Assembly (NCBI RefSeq): GCF_900455735.1
Contig: NZ_UAUI01000007.1
Coordinates: 1 to 64,000, forward strand
Length of the DNA stretch: 64,000 nt
Direction: 5' to 3'
DNA from: Rhodococcus wratislaviensis
Lineage (GTDB): Bacteria; Actinomycetota; Actinomycetes; Mycobacteriales; Mycobacteriaceae
In this document: one piece after another, positions 35,578-44,438 of the stretch
Numbering within the stretch: the first letter of the stretch is position 1
Layout: each line of letters opens with the position of its first letter
The notes under the pieces: model-generated
What the model was told of the DNA's origin: nothing
The model's input: only the letters and a program-made list of their open reading frames with translations
The model's database searches: none
Made by a program: the position numbers and the translations under genes

Positions 35578-37136
35578 TGCCCGACGACGAACCGCGGCTC
35601 CTCGACCTGCGGCTTCTTCCGTTCGCCGGGATGTGCTGGGCGGCAACACTGATCGGTATCCACGGCGGCTCCCGGGCGGCGTGGGTTCTCGTGGCAACCC
35701 TGTCGGGAGCGGCAGTTCTCCTCGCCGCGGGGTGCGCCCTGCGGGGACCGGGACGGTGGACGGCCGGGGTGCTGGCGGTACTACTGTTCGGGTCCTGCTG
35801 CGCTGCGGGGACGGCCTGGCGGGTTCAGGCCGTGGAACGGCACCCGATGACCGAACTCGGCCGGAACGAGGCGTGGGTGACGCTCGTCGTCACCCTTGCC
35901 GACGATCCCCGGGAGATCGCCGGCTTCGGACGGCACGTCCTCGTGAACGCGGACGTCGTCGAGATCCGCCGGGCCACCGAGACGATCCACTCGGGCGGTG
36001 CGGTGGTCGTCCTTGCCCCGGCGGCGGGGTGGCTCGGACTCCTGCCGGGGCAGGACGTGGTCCTGCGCGGGCAGGCGGGCCCTCCGCGGCACCGGGACCT
36101 GAGCCTGGCCACGATCCGGGTGTCCGGACCGCCCGCGGCCGTCGGTCCCGCGCCCCCGCATCAGCGGTGGGCCGGCGCCCTGCGTGCGCGGTTCGTCGCG
36201 GCCGCCGCCGTTCTGCCCGCCGACGAGGCAGGACTGTTGCCGGGGCTGGTGATCGGCGACACCTCGGCGCTGCCCCGGGAGGTGAAGGACGACTTCACCG
36301 CGACCGGACTGACGCATCTCACGGCGGTATCCGGGGCGAACGTCAGCATCCTGCTGGGAGCCGTCCTGCTCGTGGTCCGCGGGGTGGGACTCGGTCCCCG
36401 CGCGGGTGCGGCGCTGGCCGCCGCGGCGCTGATCGCATTCGTGGTGATCGCGCGACCGTCGCCCAGCGTGCTGCGCGCCGCGGCGATGGGCTCGGTCGCT
36501 CTGCTGGCGCTCGTGACCGGACGGCGGAAACAGGCGATGCCCGCGCTCGCGGCCGCGGTCATCGCCCTGCTGGCGTGGTCACCGGAATTGGCGGTGGACT
36601 TCGGCTTCGTACTCTCGGCGACCGCCACTGCCGGGCTGATCGTGATCGCGCCGGTGGGGGTCGACGTGCTGGTGCGCCGCGGCTGGCCGCGGGCGGTGGC
36701 CGAGACGGTGGCGGTGTCCGTCGCCGCCTTCGCCGTCACCGCTCCGATCGTGGCCGCGATGGCCGGGACGGTGAGCCTGGTGTCCATCTGCGCGAACATC
36801 CTGGTCGCCCCCGTGGTCGGTGTGATCACCGTGGCCGGAGCGATCACCGCCCTGATCGCGGGGGTCAGTGTTCCCGTCGCGGAAGTGGTGGTGCACGTGA
36901 CCCAGTGGCCGCTGTGGTGGCTCGTCACCGTGGCCGAGCGAGGTGCGCGGATTCCCGGAGCCTCGATACCGGTGCCCTCCGGGCCCGCCGGTGCGGCGAT
37001 CGTCCTCGGTGCCGTGGTGGCGCTCGGTGTGACGCTGCGCAGACGCGGACCCCGGCTGGTGCTGGCGGGAATCGCGATAGGTGCGCTGGTGCTGTGGGCG
37101 CCGGTCTGGCCGTCGTCGCTGGGACGCCTTGTGTGA
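35577..37136 (+). CDS. ComEC/Rec2-family competence membrane protein, short form
   Basis: A 519-aa polytopic protein. The N-terminal DUF4131-type part holds the first TMs and a periplasmic OB-like region (about 90-190: ELGRNEAWVTLVVTLADDPR). The Competence (ComEC) TM domain follows from about 215 (LLPGLVIGDTSALPREVKDD, then LTHLTAVSGANVSILLGAVL). It stops after the last TM and has no C-terminal metallo-beta-lactamase (nuclease-like) domain, which full-length ComEC proteins of 700-800 aa carry. It therefore resembles the short mycobacterial version next to holA. The ATG overlaps the comEA stop (TGATG). Confidence 0.88.
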   Translation: MPDDEPRLLDLRLLPFAGMCWAATLIGIHGGSRAAWVLVATLSGAAVLLAAGCALRGPGRWTAGVLAVLLFGSCCAAGTAWRVQAVERHPMTELGRNEAWVTLVVTLADDPREIAGFGRHVLVNADVVEIRRATETIHSGGAVVVLAPAAGWLGLLPGQDVVLRGQAGPPRHRDLSLATIRVSGPPAAVGPAPPHQRWAGALRARFVAAAAVLPADEAGLLPGLVIGDTSALPREVKDDFTATGLTHLTAVSGANVSILLGAVLLVVRGVGLGPRAGAALAAAALIAFVVIARPSPSVLRAAAMGSVALLALVTGRRKQAMPALAAAVIALLAWSPELAVDFGFVLSATATAGLIVIAPVGVDVLVRRGWPRAVAETVAVSVAAFAVTAPIVAAMAGTVSLVSICANILVAPVVGVITVAGAITALIAGVSVPVAEVVVHVTQWPLWWLVTVAERGARIPGASIPVPSGPAGAAIVLGAVVALGVTLRRRGPRLVLAGIAIGALVLWAPVWPSSLGRLV

Positions 37137-37188
37137 GCGCGCCCGAATCCGGGAAACCTTCGCAGAACTCGAGGAAAGGGACGACGAC

Positions 37189-38154
37189 ATGCAGGTGGGG
37201 TTCAAGCTGATGGCCGAGACGTTCGATCCGCGGGAGATCGTGCGGCAGGCGGTGGAGGCCGAACGGGCCGGCTTCGACTTCGTCGAGGTGAGCGATCACT
37301 ATCACCCCTGGCTCTACAGTCACGGTCACTCGGGATTCGTGTGGTCGATGCTCGCGGCCGCTGCCGCACGGACCGACCGGATCGCCCTGGCGACCGGCGT
37401 CACCTGCCCGTTCGTCCGATACCACCCCGCGATCATCGCGCAGGCCGCGGCCACGACCGCCGTCCTCAGCGAGGGCCGGTTCACCCTGGGGCTCGGTTCG
37501 GGGGAACGGCTGAACGAACATGTCGTCGGTGGCGGTTGGCCGTCGGTCACCATCCGGCACCAGATGCTCCGTGAGGCGATCGACATCATCCGTCTGCTGT
37601 GGTCGGGCGGCTACCACTCGTACGAGGGCAAACACCTCACCGTGGACGACGCACGCGTCTTCGATCTCCCCGACGTGCCGCCCACGATCGCCGTCGCGGC
37701 GGGCGGCACGGAAGCGGTCCGTATCGCCGCGGAACTCGGCGACGGACTCTTCGCCACCGAAGCGGACCCGGACCTCGTGAAGGCCTACACCGGGGCCGGT
37801 GGTTCGGGACCCAAGTACGGGGAGGTGCCCCTCTCGTGGGCGCGTGACGAGGAATCCGCGGCCGAGTCGGCGCACCGGTTGTTCCGGTTCGGGTTGACCG
37901 GATGGAAGGTTCAAGCGGAACTGCCGAATCCGATCAACTTCGAGGCGGCGTCGTCGTCGATCCGCACCGAGGACGTCCGCGACGCCATGGCCTGCGGGCC
38001 CGACGTCCGGCGGCACCTCGAGGTGGCAGGCACGTTCGTCGACGCAGGGTTCGATCATCTGGCGCTGATCAACGCGGGGCCGGACGTCGACGGGTTCTTC
38101 GAGTTCTTCGCCACCGAGTTGAGTGAGCCGCTGCGGGCGCTGACAACGGCCTGA
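37189..38154 (+). CDS. F420-dependent LLM-class oxidoreductase (G6PDH-like)
   Basis: A 321-aa TIM-barrel enzyme of the luciferase-like family, in the F420-dependent glucose-6-phosphate dehydrogenase-type subgroup: GFKLMAETFDPREIVRQAVE, DFVEVSDHYHPWLYSHGHSG, LATGVTCPFVRYHPAIIAQA and LGLGSGERLNEHVVGGGWPS. It should use deazaflavin F420 rather than FMN; the substrate is unknown. The ATG at 37189 follows GAGGAAAGGG by about 8 bases. It starts 52 bases after comEC on the same strand. Confidence 0.9.
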   Translation: MQVGFKLMAETFDPREIVRQAVEAERAGFDFVEVSDHYHPWLYSHGHSGFVWSMLAAAAARTDRIALATGVTCPFVRYHPAIIAQAAATTAVLSEGRFTLGLGSGERLNEHVVGGGWPSVTIRHQMLREAIDIIRLLWSGGYHSYEGKHLTVDDARVFDLPDVPPTIAVAAGGTEAVRIAAELGDGLFATEADPDLVKAYTGAGGSGPKYGEVPLSWARDEESAAESAHRLFRFGLTGWKVQAELPNPINFEAASSSIRTEDVRDAMACGPDVRRHLEVAGTFVDAGFDHLALINAGPDVDGFFEFFATELSEPLRALTTA

Positions 38155-38349
38155 CATCGGCTGTGCTGCTGTAACTTTCGACTCCCCGGCGCACCGCTCG
38201 GCACGCTCGGGGCGGCGGGTGCGGAACGCGTTCTGTATCGTTTCGACTTCGATTCCCGATGTGCGTATGCGACACCGAAACACCGACTACCATCCGGTGG
38301 CAGATGCCTGAGGTGAACGGTCTTGGAACGCACCCGCATTGGAGGGCGA
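38155..38349. other. Intergenic region, no gene seen
   Basis: 195 bases between the F420 enzyme and the 56-aa gene. It includes TACCAT around 38288, a possible -10 box, but no convincing -35 partner, and no strong terminator hairpin. Confidence 0.3.
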
Positions 38350-38520
38350 ATGTCGGAATCGGAGCGGACAGATCTCGATGTGGACGACGAACTCGACGCC
38401 GGGCAGGTGTGGAGAGCGCAGCGGGTCGTCGCTGCCCAGTCATTGGACGCCGAAGACTGCCGCATGCTCCTGTCCATGCTCGGCATTGCGGGTAACCCCG
38501 ATGCACCGGAGGTGGACTGA
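38350..38520 (+). CDS. Small acidic hypothetical protein (56 aa)
   Basis: A 56-aa hydrophilic protein, MSESERTDLDVDDELDAGQV followed by WRAQRVVAAQSLDAEDCRML, with one Cys and no membrane segment. GGAGGG lies 3 bases before the ATG, a strong though close RBS; an in-frame TTG at 38323 is the alternative. It is convergent with the GAF-ANTAR regulator gene (6-base gap). No family is recognised; length, RBS and composition suggest it is coding. Confidence 0.55.
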   Translation: MSESERTDLDVDDELDAGQVWRAQRVVAAQSLDAEDCRMLLSMLGIAGNPDAPEVD

Positions 38521-38526
38521 CGGCGG

Positions 38527-39255
38527 TCAGGTCACCTTCCGGTGATGGTGAGCGACGATCTCCTGCGCCACCGTCGCGAGCTTGAGATTCATGTCCTGCG
38601 AGGTGGTGCGGAGAATCTCCATCGCCTGAGTCTCGGGGATGTTGTGGAACGCCATCAGCAGACCCACGGCCTTCCCGATTTCACGATTGCTGGCCAGGCC
38701 TGCCCGCAGTGTCTCGGCCTCGGCGTGCTCGTGGACGGCCGCCAACGCCACCGCCGCGAACGATGCGAGCATGATGCCCTGATCGACGGACGTGGTGTTC
38801 AGCGCTCCCGCCGTGTCGGAGAACAAATTGAGGGCGCCGACCTTGCGCCCGAGGATGACGAGGCGGAATCCGGCCGCACCGCGCACCGGCGTGTGGGCCA
38901 GCACCCGCGCCGACAGGCGCGGCCACTGCGACGACGTGGCGAGGTCCGTCTCGAACTGAGGCGTGTCGCTGACGATGGCATCGACGCACGGTCCCTCGTT
39001 CTCGACGCGCTCGAACTCGTCGACGCGGGCGGCCACGTCGTCGCTGGCCGCGACCGTCACGTAGCGGGATCCCTCCCGGAGCATCAGGCTCGCGTGGTCG
39101 CAGCCCTCGACGAGTAGTGGCGCGGCGTCGCAGATGGCCTGGTGGACGTGCCCGTAATCCTGGCCTGCGTAGAGAAGATCGGCGAGGGTCGCGAACGTCG
39201 CGGCCGACCTGCCGACAGCCTGCGAGCGCGTCGTATCGGGCATTGTGTCTCGCAT
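38527..39255 (-). CDS. GAF-ANTAR transcription antitermination regulator
   Basis: A 242-aa protein. Residues about 20-160 form a GAF sensor domain (LLVEGCDHASLMLREGSRYV, then GPCVDAIVSDTPQFETDLAT and GAAGFRLVILGRKVGALNLF). The C-terminal ANTAR helical domain lies at about 180-235 (REIGKAVGLLMAFHNIPETQ). ANTAR proteins bind paired hairpins in RNA leaders to prevent termination. The start at 39255 is chosen for GGAGG 5 bases upstream; an in-frame ATG at 39243 follows. No obvious ANTAR two-hairpin target was seen next to the gene. The signal sensed is unknown. Confidence 0.92.
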   Translation of the reverse strand: MRDTMPDTTRSQAVGRSAATFATLADLLYAGQDYGHVHQAICDAAPLLVEGCDHASLMLREGSRYVTVAASDDVAARVDEFERVENEGPCVDAIVSDTPQFETDLATSSQWPRLSARVLAHTPVRGAAGFRLVILGRKVGALNLFSDTAGALNTTSVDQGIMLASFAAVALAAVHEHAEAETLRAGLASNREIGKAVGLLMAFHNIPETQAMEILRTTSQDMNLKLATVAQEIVAHHHRKVT

Positions 39256-39388
39256 CGGTTCCTCCAGCGTGCGGGCATGTGCCCGGCTCACCGATTCAGT
39301 CTGCCAGAGAGGGAGGTCGCCGCAGGTCCGGGCCGCAGGAATTCCCGATCGGACTCCGGGGACGGTGGCCCCGGGCGAAGATGACGTC

Positions 39389-40939
39389 ATGGTTTCGCGC
39401 ACCGAGGACCCACATGTGACCATCGGCCAGGGAACGCTGCGGGGCGTCCGCCTCGACGGCGTCCGGTCGTGGAAAGGCATTCCCTATGCAGCGCCGCCGG
39501 TCGGCGAGTGGCGGCTCCGCTCCCCGCGCGCGCCCGAACCGTTCAGCGGGGTGCGCGACTGTTCCCGATTCGGCCCGATCGCACCGCAGAACGAGCACGG
39601 CCCGCTGCCCATCGATCCCGGTCTGACCCTCGACGAGGACTGCCTCACCGTGAACGTCTTCGCCCCCGCGTCGGATGCCCGGCGACCGCGGCCGGTGATG
39701 GTGTGGATCCACGGCGGGGCGTATTACCTCGGTTCGTCCGGACAGCGCATGTTCGATCCGACGCATCTGGTCGAACGCGGCGACGTCGTGGTGGTCACCT
39801 TCAATTACCGGCTCGGTGCGCTGGGGTTCCTGGACTTCTCCTCGTTCTCGACCGAGGAGCATCCGTTCGACACGAACCTGGGCCTGCGCGATCAGATCGC
39901 GGCACTGACCTGGGTCCGCGACAACATCGCCGCATTCGGCGGCGACCCGAAAGACGTGACCCTGTTCGGGGAGTCCGCCGGTGGCGGTGCGGTCACCACG
40001 CTGATGACGTCCCCACCGGCAGAGGGACTGTTCCATCGCGCGATCGCCGAGAGTTCGCCCGCGACGTCCGTATACGGCCGTGATCGCGCCGCGAGCATCG
40101 CCGAGTCGTTCCTCGAGTTGCTCGACATCGCGCCCGCCGACGCGGGCCGACTCCGCGACCTGCCCGTCGACGTGCTGACGAAGGCCTGCGTCGAACTCGT
40201 CCAGCAGGTGCCCGCGCGGGTCCCGGGCACCCTGGCGGTTGCCCCGACCGTCGACGGCGACGTGGTCCCGCACTATCCCGTCGCGGCGTTCCGCACAGGC
40301 CTCGCGCATCGAATCCCGCTGCTGATCGGGACGAACAAGGACGAGGCGTCCATGTTCCGGCTGATGAAGTCGCCCCTGATGCCGATCACCCCGGACGCCG
40401 TGCATCAGATGTTCGTGGCGATCGCCGCCGACCATCCCGACCTGCCTGCAGACGAGGAGCAGGAGGTGGCGGCCGCGTATCCCGACTACCCGAAGAAACG
40501 CTCGGCCATGGAGATCTCGCGGGACGCCGCGTTCCGGATGCCGACGCTGTGGATCGCGGAGGCGCACAGCCGCGTCGCCCCGACCTGGTTGTACCGCTTC
40601 GACTACGCGACACCGTTCCTGCGCGCCGCGCGGATCGGCGCCACCCATGGCACCGAGGTGCCATACGTCTTCGGGAACTTCGGCGTCGTCCCGCACGACC
40701 CCACGTTCAAGCTCGGTGGGCACCGAACCGCCGGGCACGTGTCGGAGCGGATCCAGCGACGGTGGCTGTCGTTCGCCACCGCGGGCACCCCCGACGGAAC
40801 GGGAGCCGAGGTCGGCTGGCTGCGCTACGACGAGGCGGATCGCACGACCCTGCTGATCGGCAAGTCCGACGCGATCGTCGCCGATCCGGACCGGGAACTC
40901 CGCCGGGCCTGGGGTGAGGAGGTCATCGGCTTCACCTGA
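39389..40939 (+). CDS. Type B carboxylesterase
   Basis: A 516-aa alpha/beta hydrolase of the cholinesterase/carboxylesterase B family. It has GVRLDGVRSWKGIPYAAPPV, EDCLTVNVFAP, the oxyanion HGGAYY, the nucleophile elbow TLFGESAGGGAV (Ser near 195), the acidic residue region IGTNKDEASMF and the catalytic His in ATHGTEVPYVFGNF (about 422). No signal peptide is present, so it is cytoplasmic. The start is ATG at 39389 inside a TGACGTCA palindrome, without a good RBS. The ester substrate is unknown. Confidence 0.92.
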   Translation: MVSRTEDPHVTIGQGTLRGVRLDGVRSWKGIPYAAPPVGEWRLRSPRAPEPFSGVRDCSRFGPIAPQNEHGPLPIDPGLTLDEDCLTVNVFAPASDARRPRPVMVWIHGGAYYLGSSGQRMFDPTHLVERGDVVVVTFNYRLGALGFLDFSSFSTEEHPFDTNLGLRDQIAALTWVRDNIAAFGGDPKDVTLFGESAGGGAVTTLMTSPPAEGLFHRAIAESSPATSVYGRDRAASIAESFLELLDIAPADAGRLRDLPVDVLTKACVELVQQVPARVPGTLAVAPTVDGDVVPHYPVAAFRTGLAHRIPLLIGTNKDEASMFRLMKSPLMPITPDAVHQMFVAIAADHPDLPADEEQEVAAAYPDYPKKRSAMEISRDAAFRMPTLWIAEAHSRVAPTWLYRFDYATPFLRAARIGATHGTEVPYVFGNFGVVPHDPTFKLGGHRTAGHVSERIQRRWLSFATAGTPDGTGAEVGWLRYDEADRTTLLIGKSDAIVADPDRELRRAWGEEVIGFT

Positions 40940-40987
40940 GCGGCGGGGGTCCGGTTTCGTATCCGCGTAACGGGGGATACCTGCTGA

Positions 40988-42097
40988 ATGAGCCCTGCAG
41001 CAACGGAATCGGGTCGCGACCTCAGTGTGGGAGTCGAGGAGGAGTTCTTCCTCGTCGACGAGTCCGGTCACCTTTCCGCCGCGGGACCCGACGTGGTGGC
41101 GGAGGCCGGCCACGACATTCACGGGCTCCAGCGTGAACTCGCCCGATGCCAGATCGAGACGGCGACCGGTGTGTGCCACACCGGGGAGGAACTGCACGAG
41201 GAGCTGCGCAGCCTGCGCCGCCGGCTGGCGAAGGCCGCCGCGGGCCGCGACCTGTTGCTGCTGCCCAGCGGGACGTCCTTGATCGTCGAGGGATTGCCGC
41301 CGGCGATCACCCCGAGCCCGCGGTACGAGGAGATGGCCCGCCACTTCGGGTCGATCGTGGACACGGTGACCACGTGCGGCTGTCACGTGCACGTGGGGAT
41401 CCCGAGCCGCGACGTCGGTGTGCGGGTGAGCAACCTGGTTCGCAGTTGGCTGCCCGTGCTGCTCGCGCTCGCCGCGAACTCGCCGTTCCACAGTGGGCAC
41501 GACACCGCGTATCACAGTTGGCGGCACATCATGTGGTCGCGGTGGCCGTCGGCGGGACCGCCGCCCCACTTCGACTCCGCGGACGAGTACGAGGCGACGG
41601 TCGGCGCCATGATCGGGACCGGTGCCGCCATGGATCGGGGAATGATCTACTGGCACGTCCGGCTCTCCGACAAGCAACCGACCATCGAGGTCCGGATCGC
41701 GGACGTCGCCATGACCGCGGCGCACGCGGCGCTCTACGCGGTGGTCGTGAAGGGGCTCGTCGGGTGGGCGCTGCGGTCGCTGGAGAACGGCCTCACCGTG
41801 CCGTGGCTGCGCGCCGAGCTGCTGCGAGCGCAGTTGTGGCGTGCGGCCCGTGACGGACTCGACGGGGAATGCACGAGCCCGGCCACCGATCGGTCGCTGC
41901 CGATCCGCCGGCAGCTGGAATTGCTGAACGAGTGCGTGGCCCCGGGGCTCGGCGCGAGTGATCGGGCGTTCCTCGAGTCGGGGCTCGACACCGTGTTGCG
42001 GGAGGGCACGGGCGCCGAGCGGCAACGGGCCGAGTTCGCCCGCGTCGGCACGCTGGCGGCGGTGGTCGACCTCCTGACGTGCGAAGTGGTCAGCTGA
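40988..42097 (+). CDS. YbdK-type carboxylate-amine ligase (glutamate-cysteine ligase 2 family)
   Basis: A 369-aa ATP-dependent ligase of the GCS2/YbdK family. Typical elements: LSVGVEEEFFLVDESGHLS at the N-terminus (the Glu cluster binds metal-ATP), CQIETATGVCHTGEEL, the ATP/metal segment TTCGCHVHVGIPSRDVGVRV, and TIEVRIADVAMTA. E. coli YbdK has weak glutamate-cysteine ligase activity; the physiological product is unknown. Actinobacteria use mycothiol rather than glutathione, so another substrate is likely. It converges on the next gene with an 8-base overlap of the 3' ends. Confidence 0.88.
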   Translation: MSPAATESGRDLSVGVEEEFFLVDESGHLSAAGPDVVAEAGHDIHGLQRELARCQIETATGVCHTGEELHEELRSLRRRLAKAAAGRDLLLLPSGTSLIVEGLPPAITPSPRYEEMARHFGSIVDTVTTCGCHVHVGIPSRDVGVRVSNLVRSWLPVLLALAANSPFHSGHDTAYHSWRHIMWSRWPSAGPPPHFDSADEYEATVGAMIGTGAAMDRGMIYWHVRLSDKQPTIEVRIADVAMTAAHAALYAVVVKGLVGWALRSLENGLTVPWLRAELLRAQLWRAARDGLDGECTSPATDRSLPIRRQLELLNECVAPGLGASDRAFLESGLDTVLREGTGAERQRAEFARVGTLAAVVDLLTCEVVS

Positions 42098-42845
42098 CCG
42101 GGGGCGGCGGAGTCAGCTCGGTGACGCCGGCGGTGGCGGAGCCGATGTAGCCGGGATGCAGCAGTCCGGCGGATCGGACACCCGTGAGCAGAGCGCCGGC
42201 GCTGGTGTCCGGTCCGGTGCGCAGCGGTCCGGGGTCGTCGATCAACGCCTCCACGGTCGCGGTGTCGACGAGGCTGAGATCGATGCGCTGTCCGGCGGGT
42301 TGGTAGACGGCGAGGACGACCGGGTCGGGGTAGTGGGCCGCGGTGCGGCGCATGACGTGGAAGGCGGGGTCGGTTCCCAGGGCGAGCACGGTGACATGTG
42401 CGAACGACGCGAGCCGGTCGGCGATCGCGCGGCCGGCGGCACTGCGCCACGTACGCCCGTACAGGGTGAGCGCGTCCGACAGGTGACGCTGCTCGGTGTC
42501 ACCTCGCACGCTGTCGCCCGCCGGGTCGAGCAGGGACCGCCAGCGGTGTTCGTAGAAGTCGCACGCGGTCTCGAAGTCGTCGTCGGAGCCGGCCGCCGCG
42601 ACGTCGCGACACGAGGGCGATGCGGGTTCGAGAACGGATCGACCACCGGCGAACAGCGTCTCGGCGTGTCCGGAGGCCGAACAGCGGGCCACCACGTGCA
42701 CCGACCATCGGAGGAGCAGCCCGTCGCGGCAGGTGTACCGGAAACTCAGCTCGTACCGTTGCCCTGCCGCGCGATCGTCGTCGAGGTCGATCATGTGCGC
42801 GTAGTCCTCGCGGGTGACGCCGTCCACCTCGGTTTCCGCGGTCAT
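42090..42845 (-). CDS. Conserved hypothetical protein (251 aa)
   Basis: A 251-aa soluble protein with no recognised domain. It starts [20 protein letters not shown] and has a middle region with [14 protein letters not shown] and [20 protein letters not shown], then a strand-rich part ([35 protein letters not shown]) and a Pro-rich end. The base composition matches neighbouring genes, and the reverse frame is more protein-like than the overlapping forward frames. It is divergent from holA; the start ATG at 42845 leaves 116 bases for both promoters. Confidence 0.65.
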   Translation of the reverse strand: MTAETEVDGVTREDYAHMIDLDDDRAAGQRYELSFRYTCRDGLLLRWSVHVVARCSASGHAETLFAGGRSVLEPASPSCRDVAAAGSDDDFETACDFYEHRWRSLLDPAGDSVRGDTEQRHLSDALTLYGRTWRSAAGRAIADRLASFAHVTVLALGTDPAFHVMRRTAAHYPDPVVLAVYQPAGQRIDLSLVDTATVEALIDDPGPLRTGPDTSAGALLTGVRSAGLLHPGYIGSATAGVTELTPPPPVS

Positions 42846-42961
42846 ATGATCGAGTGTCCACCGCCGACGCGACCGCTGCGCGGCTATCGCCTGTTCGGTC
42901 TGCGCGGTCTCGGCTCCGGGGTGTCGGCGAACGTGTCCGCCACACGTGGCACGATCTTCGC

Positions 42962-43939
42962 GTGAGCACTCCAACTCAGCTCGAACAGCTCCATCTCGTC
43001 CTCGGTGACGAGGAGTTCCTCGTCGAACGCGCGGTGTCGCAGGTCATCAGCCAGGTCCGTGCGAGCGCGGACGTGGCCGCGGGCGCGGAGCTTCCGGTCA
43101 ACCGGTTGAGGGCGGGCGATGCCGGCGCGGCCGAACTCGCCGAACTGCTCAGCCCCTCCCTGTTCGCCGAGGACCGCGTCGTGGTTCTGGAAGCCGCGGC
43201 CGAGGCGGGTAAGGACTCGGTGGCACTGATCCTCGACGCGGCCGGCGACCCACCTCCGGGCGTCGTCCTGGTGGTTCTGCACTCGGGCGGCGGACGTGCG
43301 AAAGCGATGACCGGTGCGCTGGAGAAACTCGGAGCCGTGGTGCACCCGTGCGCCAAACTGAAGTCCGGCGACCTCATCGGGTTCATCCGCGGCGAGTTCC
43401 GCACCCTCGGCGTCCGGGTGTCGCCGGAAGTGGTGCAGAGCGTGTTCGAGGGAGTCGGTTCGAATCTGCGCGAACTGGCCGCCGCGTGCTCGCAGCTCAC
43501 CGCAGACACCGGCGGAAAGATCGACGTCGCCGCCGTGCAGCGCTACTACTCGGGCAAGGCCGAGGTGAGCGGATTCGACGTCGCGGACAAGGCCGTCGCC
43601 GGCGACACCGCCGGTGCGATCGAGGCGCTGCGCTGGGCGATGCTGCGCGGCGTTCCGCACGTGCTGCTGGCGGACGCGCTGGCCGACGCGGTGCACTCGA
43701 TCGCCAGAGTGGCACCGGCCGGGCGGGGAGACCCGTTCCGGATGGCGTCGGAACTGGGCATGCCGCCGTGGAAGATCAAGAAGGCGCAGGCCCTGGCGAA
43801 GGGTTGGACACCCACGTCGGTGGGGGAGGCGCTGCGTATCGTGGCGTCCCTGAACGCCGACGTCAAAGGTGCGGCGGCCGACGCAGACTACGCCGTCGAA
43901 AGTGCCGTGGGACGCGTCTCCCGGCTACGCCAGATCTGA
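42962..43939 (+). CDS. holA: DNA polymerase III delta subunit
   Basis: A 325-aa clamp-loader subunit. It begins (GTG) [20 protein letters not shown], the typical HolA N-terminus, with [40 protein letters not shown] and a C-terminal domain containing [20 protein letters not shown]. The GTG at 42962 is preferred over an upstream in-frame start because the upstream part runs antisense into the neighbouring gene and lacks homology. It is convergent with rpsT, as in mycobacteria. Confidence 0.94.
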   Translation: MSTPTQLEQLHLVLGDEEFLVERAVSQVISQVRASADVAAGAELPVNRLRAGDAGAAELAELLSPSLFAEDRVVVLEAAAEAGKDSVALILDAAGDPPPGVVLVVLHSGGGRAKAMTGALEKLGAVVHPCAKLKSGDLIGFIRGEFRTLGVRVSPEVVQSVFEGVGSNLRELAAACSQLTADTGGKIDVAAVQRYYSGKAEVSGFDVADKAVAGDTAGAIEALRWAMLRGVPHVLLADALADAVHSIARVAPAGRGDPFRMASELGMPPWKIKKAQALAKGWTPTSVGEALRIVASLNADVKGAAADADYAVESAVGRVSRLRQI

Positions 43940-43950
43940 CGGGGACACGA

Positions 43951-43986
43951 CAACAGCCGCTCGATCGGGGGATCGAGCGGCTGTTG
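43951..43986. terminator. Perfect 16-bp hairpin between holA and rpsT
   Basis: CAACAGCCGCTCGATC (43951-43966), loop GGGG, then GATCGAGCGGCTGTTG (43971-43986). It lies between convergent stops, so it can serve both directions. No U-tract flanks it on either side, so it is a U-less terminator or one that stops RNA polymerase by stem strength. Confidence 0.8.
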
Positions 43987-44009
43987 GAGAGCCTACGACG
44001 GAAGAACCG

Positions 44010-44270
44010 TCAGATCTTGTTGATAGCCTGCGCGAGAGCAGACTTCTTGTTGGCAGCCTGGTTGGCGTGAATGACGCCCTTGCTGGCTGCCTTGTCGAGC
44101 TTGCGGCTGGTGGCGACGAGGAGCTCGTTGGCCTTGTCCTTGTCACCGGCCGCCGCAGCCTCGCGGAACGAGCGGATCGCCGTGCGCAGCGAGGACTTCA
44201 CCGACTGGTTACGGAGTCGGGCCGCCTCGTTGGTACGGATCCGCTTCACCTGGGACTTGATGTTGGCCAC
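44010..44270 (-). CDS. rpsT: 30S ribosomal protein S20
   Basis: An 86-aa basic helical ribosomal protein: [20 protein letters not shown] at the start and [20 protein letters not shown] near the end, both diagnostic of S20. The length is normal. It starts with GTG; AGGA lies 9 bases upstream. It is transcribed opposite to holA and ends in the shared perfect hairpin. Confidence 0.97.
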   Translation of the reverse strand: MANIKSQVKRIRTNEAARLRNQSVKSSLRTAIRSFREAAAAGDKDKANELLVATSRKLDKAASKGVIHANQAANKKSALAQAINKI

Positions 44271-44343
44271 GCGTAAAATCCTGTCGTCTTAAGCTGGTTA
44301 CGGTCGAGAAAGCTCTGGGCGCACACATATGCACCGACAGGCG

Positions 44344-44373
44344 AGATTACCAGTGATCGGTGTCCGATCTCAA
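44344..44373 (-). promoter_or_regulatory. rpsT promoter
   Basis: On the reverse strand TTGAGA (44368-44373) and TAATCT (44344-44349) are 18 bases apart, with TG-rich sequence before the -10. It gives a leader of about 65-70 bases before the rpsT GTG. The same 170-base region must also drive the divergent ATP-grasp operon. Confidence 0.55.
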
Positions 44374-44438
44374 ACCGGCACCCGGACGCGCCGACAAATC
44401 CTGCGGCTGCGCTGCTGAACGGGTGTGCATGTAGCAGC

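Noticed and set aside
39385..39394. Palindrome TGACGTCA overlapping the carboxylesterase start as an operator
   Set aside because: It overlaps the start codon, is short, and has no second site; more likely chance in a high-GC sequence.
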